Source of the DNA: Gordonia spumicola
Lineage (GTDB): Bacteria; Actinomycetota; Actinomycetes; Mycobacteriales; Mycobacteriaceae
Length of the DNA stretch: 64,000 nucleotides
NCBI RefSeq assembly: GCF_009932475.1
Contig: NZ_BJOV01000005.1
Span: forward strand, 248,001-312,000
Direction of reading: 5' to 3'
Part shown: positions 61,161-64,000 of the stretch, in pieces
How the letters are laid out: each line of letters begins with the position of its first letter
How positions within the stretch are numbered: the first letter of the stretch is position 1
Position numbers and translations under genes: made by a program
The notes under the pieces: model-generated
The model's input: the letters and a program-made list of their open reading frames with translations, nothing else
Database searches by the model: none
Told to the model about the DNA's origin: nothing

Positions 61161-61556
61161 ATGGTCACCATGCTCATCGCAGGCCTCGTGTTCGCCGCAG
61201 TCGCGGCGCTCATCCACGTGTTCATCTTCTACCTCGAGTCCGTCGCGTGGACCACGCCGCGCGCGCGGGCCGTCTTCGGCACGTCGCAGCAGGAGGCCGA
61301 GGCGACCAAGGCCCTCGCCCTCAACCAGGGGTTCTACAACCTGTTCCTCGCGGTGTCGATCGCGCTCGGGATCGTGCTCGTGGCCGCCGGTCAGAAGGCG
61401 GTCGGGTCGACTCTGGTGTTCGCGGGCGCAGGCAGCATGGTCGCCGCGGGGCTCGTGTTGATCGTGTCCGATCGCTCGAAGGCGTCCGCGGCGCTCAAAC
61501 AACTGGTCCCGCCCGCGATCGGAGTCGTCCTCCTGGCGGTCGGCCTGCTCGGGTGA
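61161..61556 (+). CDS. DUF1304 family small membrane protein
   Basis: The 131-residue protein has four predicted helices and the DUF1304 signs: HVFIFYLESVAWTTPRAR, FGTSQQEAEATKALALNQG and YNLFLAVSIALGIVLV. It begins 1 bp after the AroE-like stop, so it should share the transcript of the oxidoreductase-sigJ-aroE-like operon. ATG 61161 or 61170 is possible. Function is unknown. Confidence 0.85.
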   Translation: MVTMLIAGLVFAAVAALIHVFIFYLESVAWTTPRARAVFGTSQQEAEATKALALNQGFYNLFLAVSIALGIVLVAAGQKAVGSTLVFAGAGSMVAAGLVLIVSDRSKASAALKQLVPPAIGVVLLAVGLLG

Positions 61557-61566
61557 CCGCAGGCCG

Positions 61567-62166
61567 TCATCCGACGTCGCGGCCGGAGAACCGGAGCAGC
61601 AGGTCGACGGCGGTGCCTTCGACGGTCTCTCCGTCACCGGCGGTGTAGTCGCAGTCGGTGGCGACCAGCCTCAGGCCCTCCGCCCGTTCCGCGCCGCCGC
61701 CCCAGCTGACGGCCGTCCGGAGCTGATAGTCGAGGGCGTCGAGGACTGCGGGAGTCGGATACGAGCCGGTGATGCCGAGCGGGCGACGGATGTCCTCGCC
61801 GTGCACGATCGCCTCCACCAGTCGTGTCGCGATCGGCGCCGGTGGCGTCCTGGTGAGGTCGGCCGCGGCGCGCAGGTCGGCGACGGTGTCGGCGGGACGG
61901 TCCCGCAGCCTACGCCGTACGCCCGACTCGTTCGCGCGGTCGAAGTCGAAGCGAGCGATCACCATGTCGCGGGCGAAGGAGAGGCGGCCCGTGCGGGCGG
62001 TGTCGACGATGTGCGCCAGCACGTCGTGGACGGTCCACCCCGGACACAGCGACGGAGTGCTCCAGTCGTCGTCGGTGAGGCCGTCGAGGTCGGCGGCGAG
62101 GGTGAGGCGATCGGTCCGGATCACGGTCCACACGTCGGCGCGGCTCAGGCGAGAGGATGTCTTCAC
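61567..62166 (-). CDS. DinB-fold mycothiol-dependent maleylpyruvate isomerase-like protein
   Basis: The 199-residue protein has the MDMPI N-terminal signature: WSTPSLCPGWTVHDVLAHIV (Trp-x6-C-PGW-xxH metal site His), and a second histidine in VEAIVHGEDIRRPLGI. It belongs to the TIGR03083/03085 group of actinobacterial thiol-dependent enzymes of unknown substrate. GTG 62166 begins VKTSSRLSR. It is convergent with DUF1304 (10-bp gap) and divergent from argS. Confidence 0.86.
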   Translation of the reverse strand: MKTSSRLSRADVWTVIRTDRLTLAADLDGLTDDDWSTPSLCPGWTVHDVLAHIVDTARTGRLSFARDMVIARFDFDRANESGVRRRLRDRPADTVADLRAAADLTRTPPAPIATRLVEAIVHGEDIRRPLGITGSYPTPAVLDALDYQLRTAVSWGGGAERAEGLRLVATDCDYTAGDGETVEGTAVDLLLRFSGRDVG

Positions 62167-62278
62167 CCGTCGATTGTCATACGAACACCCGACAGTTGTG
62201 GGTGATTGGCGGGGTCGGGTCCGCGTGTGACCCGACCGATTGTCCAGAACTGCGGCCAGGCCAATAGGATAGGGACCC

Positions 62279-63931
62279 GTGACTCCCACCGAACTCGCTG
62301 CTCTGCTTCGCGCTGCGACGCGCAAGGTGTTCGCGGCCCATGACCTGGACGTCGACCTCATTCCGGAGACCGTGGTGGTGGAGCGTCCGCGCAGCCCCGA
62401 GCACGGCGACTACGCGACCAACATCGCCCTTCAGCTCGGTAAGAAGGCCGGCGTCAATCCGCGCGAACTCGCCGCATGGCTCGCCGAGGCGTTCGCGGCG
62501 GAGGACGGCGTCGACTCCGCCGAGATCGCGGGTCCGGGCTTCGTGAACCTCCGCCTGGCGGCGGCCGCGCAGAACCAGACCGTCGCGACGGTCCTCACGG
62601 AGCGCGAGAAGTACGGCCGCGGCGACGAACTCGCCGCTCTCGACGTGAACCTGGAGTTCGTGTCGGCCAACCCGACCGGCCCCATCCACCTGGGCGGAAC
62701 CCGCTGGGCGGCGGTGGGCGACGCCCTCGGCCGCGTCCTCGCGGCGCGCGGCGCGAAGGTCACCCGCGAGTACTACTTCAACGACCACGGCGAGCAGATC
62801 AACCGCTTCGCCCGGTCACTGCTCGCGGCGGCGCTCGGTCAGCCCGCCCCCGAGGACGGCTACGCGGGCGAGTACATCTCGGAGATCGCCGCGACAGTCG
62901 TCGATGGCAACCCCGGCGTCCTCGACCAGCCGGAGGAGGAGCGTCTGGAGACGTTCCGCGCGGTCGGCGTCGACCTGATGTTCGCGCACATCAAGCGCAC
63001 CCTGCACGAGTTCGGCACCGACTTCGACGTCTACACGCACGAGAACTCGATGTTCGATCGCGGCCTCGTCGACGAGGCGATCGCCGAGCTGAAGGCCAAC
63101 GGCAACCTGTACGAGGCGGACGGCGCGTGGTGGCTGCGGTCGACTAACTACGGTGACGACAAGGACCGCGTCGTCATCAAGAGCGACGGCAACCACGCCT
63201 ACATCGCCGGCGACGTCGCCTACCTCAAGGACAAGCACGACCGCGGCGCCAATCACCTCATCTACATGCTCGGCGCCGATCACCACGGGTACGTCGTCCG
63301 CCTCAAGGCGGCGGCGGCCGCGCTCGGCTACGACCCGGAGACGGTCGAGGTGCTGATCGGCCAGATGGTGAACCTCGTCAAGGACGGCACCCCCGTCCGC
63401 ATGAGCAAGCGCGCGGGCACCGTGATCACGCTCGACGACCTCGTCGAGGCGGTCGGCGTCGACGCCGCCCGCTACGCGCTGATCCGTTCGTCGATCGACG
63501 TCAACATCGACATCGACCTCGACCTGCTGCGCAAGCAGTCGTCCGACAACCCGGTGTACTACGTGCAGTACGCGCACGCCCGCCTGTCGGCCCTCTCGCG
63601 CACCGCGGCCGAGCTCGGCCTCGAACCGTCGACGGAGCACCTCGAACTCCTCGACGACGAGGCCGAAGGCGACCTGATCCGCACGATCGGCGATTTCTCC
63701 GAGGTTGTCGCGACGGCCGCGACGCTGCGCGAGCCGCACCGAGTGAGTCGGTATCTGGAGTCCCTGGCCGGCGCGTATCACCGCTTCTACGCGCGGTGCC
63801 GCGTTCTGCCGCAGGGCGACGAGGACGTGACCGACGTCCACCGCGCACGACTCGCGCTGGGCGAGGCGACCCGTCAGGTGCTCGCCAACGGACTCGACCT
63901 GGTCGGCGTGAGCGCACCGGAGCGGATGTGA
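62279..63931 (+). CDS. argS: Arginyl-tRNA synthetase
   Basis: The 550-residue class I synthetase has its N-terminal Add-1 domain, the HIGH-like [18 protein letters not shown] near residue 127, [23 protein letters not shown] and the KMSKS equivalent [11 protein letters not shown]-terminal anticodon-binding helical domain ends [12 protein letters not shown] and on. It charges tRNA-Arg, one gene of which lies at 54862. GTG 62279 is the start. Its stop overlaps lysA (TGATG), as in the argS-lysA order of relatives. Confidence 0.95.
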   Translation: MTPTELAALLRAATRKVFAAHDLDVDLIPETVVVERPRSPEHGDYATNIALQLGKKAGVNPRELAAWLAEAFAAEDGVDSAEIAGPGFVNLRLAAAAQNQTVATVLTEREKYGRGDELAALDVNLEFVSANPTGPIHLGGTRWAAVGDALGRVLAARGAKVTREYYFNDHGEQINRFARSLLAAALGQPAPEDGYAGEYISEIAATVVDGNPGVLDQPEEERLETFRAVGVDLMFAHIKRTLHEFGTDFDVYTHENSMFDRGLVDEAIAELKANGNLYEADGAWWLRSTNYGDDKDRVVIKSDGNHAYIAGDVAYLKDKHDRGANHLIYMLGADHHGYVVRLKAAAAALGYDPETVEVLIGQMVNLVKDGTPVRMSKRAGTVITLDDLVEAVGVDAARYALIRSSIDVNIDIDLDLLRKQSSDNPVYYVQYAHARLSALSRTAAELGLEPSTEHLELLDDEAEGDLIRTIGDFSEVVATAATLREPHRVSRYLESLAGAYHRFYARCRVLPQGDEDVTDVHRARLALGEATRQVLANGLDLVGVSAPERM

Positions 63932-64000
63932 TGGCGCACCCCGCAGGTCCGCGTCACGCGGACATCCTCGCGGCTCCGCATTTCGCCGAGCGCCCCAACA
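63931..64000 (+). CDS. lysA: LysA, diaminopimelate decarboxylase, N-terminal fragment
   Basis: Only 23 codons are inside the window ([17 protein letters not shown] and on), too short to show the PLP site. The call rests on the TGATG overlap with argS and the conserved argS-lysA-hom order in Mycobacteriales. LysA makes L-lysine from meso-diaminopimelate. GTG 63928 is another possible start. The rest lies beyond the right edge. Confidence 0.7.
   Translation, partial: MAHPAGPRHADILAAPHFAERPN

Overview
The window is dense, high-GC DNA from an actinobacterium of the order Mycobacteriales, most likely Gordonia-like or a close relative such as Williamsia. The evidence is mycolate-lineage gene content: the arabinogalactan linker genes rmlD, wbbL and manB, an LCP ligase, kgd with its fused E2 and E1 domains, LpqY-SugABC, F420-dependent enzymes, a mycothiol-type DinB-fold protein, and sigE-rseA-htrA-tatB. 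Gene order from memory matches M. tuberculosis in two blocks that are far apart there. Positions 1-13375 follow Rv3264c-Rv3276c. Positions 13397-64000 follow Rv1220c through Rv1293, with insertions.

Left block (1-13.4 kb): the end of purK and purE; a coiled-coil membrane protein; a four-gene overlapping operon (F420 nitroreductase-like, dienelactone hydrolase-like, GNAT, nitronate monooxygenase) divergent from a TetR gene; fadE25; an F420-type LLM oxidoreductase; a TIGR03089 protein and an LCP protein; then rmlD-wbbL-manB for the rhamnose linker and GDP-mannose supply.

Middle block (13.4-34 kb): an O-methyltransferase divergent from sigE-rseA-htrA-tatB; a low-GC island with two DUF3558 proteins flanking a small ESX/EspC-like protein; mrp; an ABC exporter; a lytic transglycosylase; DUF1003 and PRC/MgtE_N/CBS proteins; the trehalose-type importer lpqY-sugA-sugB-sugC; SUFU and GIY-YIG proteins; corA and marC.

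Right block (34-64 kb): an orphan ProX-like lipoprotein; a TetR-controlled Baeyer-Villiger monooxygenase and SDR pair; kgd; a fused double ABC exporter coupled to an EcsC-like protein; an MFS pump; a TetR with a serine hydrolase; an SbcCD-like pair; tRNA-Arg(CCG); two tandem 5-TM/beta-propeller proteins; an ECF41 sigma module with its oxidoreductases; argS and the start of lysA.

The most interesting signals are regulatory. Two matching ECF promoters (GGAACC-N16-CGTCT) drive the DUF3558/ESX-like island. An ECF41-type element (TGTCACA-N16-TGTC) precedes the sigJ module. A GGAATA-N16-CGTTG promoter lies inside the longest sigE frame. Two TTGA-N7-TCAA sites lie 22 bp apart at the monooxygenase operon. 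The fused ABC exporter appears to start at CTG. Convergent gene ends repeatedly carry dispersed repeats as inverted pairs. I saw no CRISPR array, insertion sequence, prophage or rRNA. All reading was by eye, without database searches.
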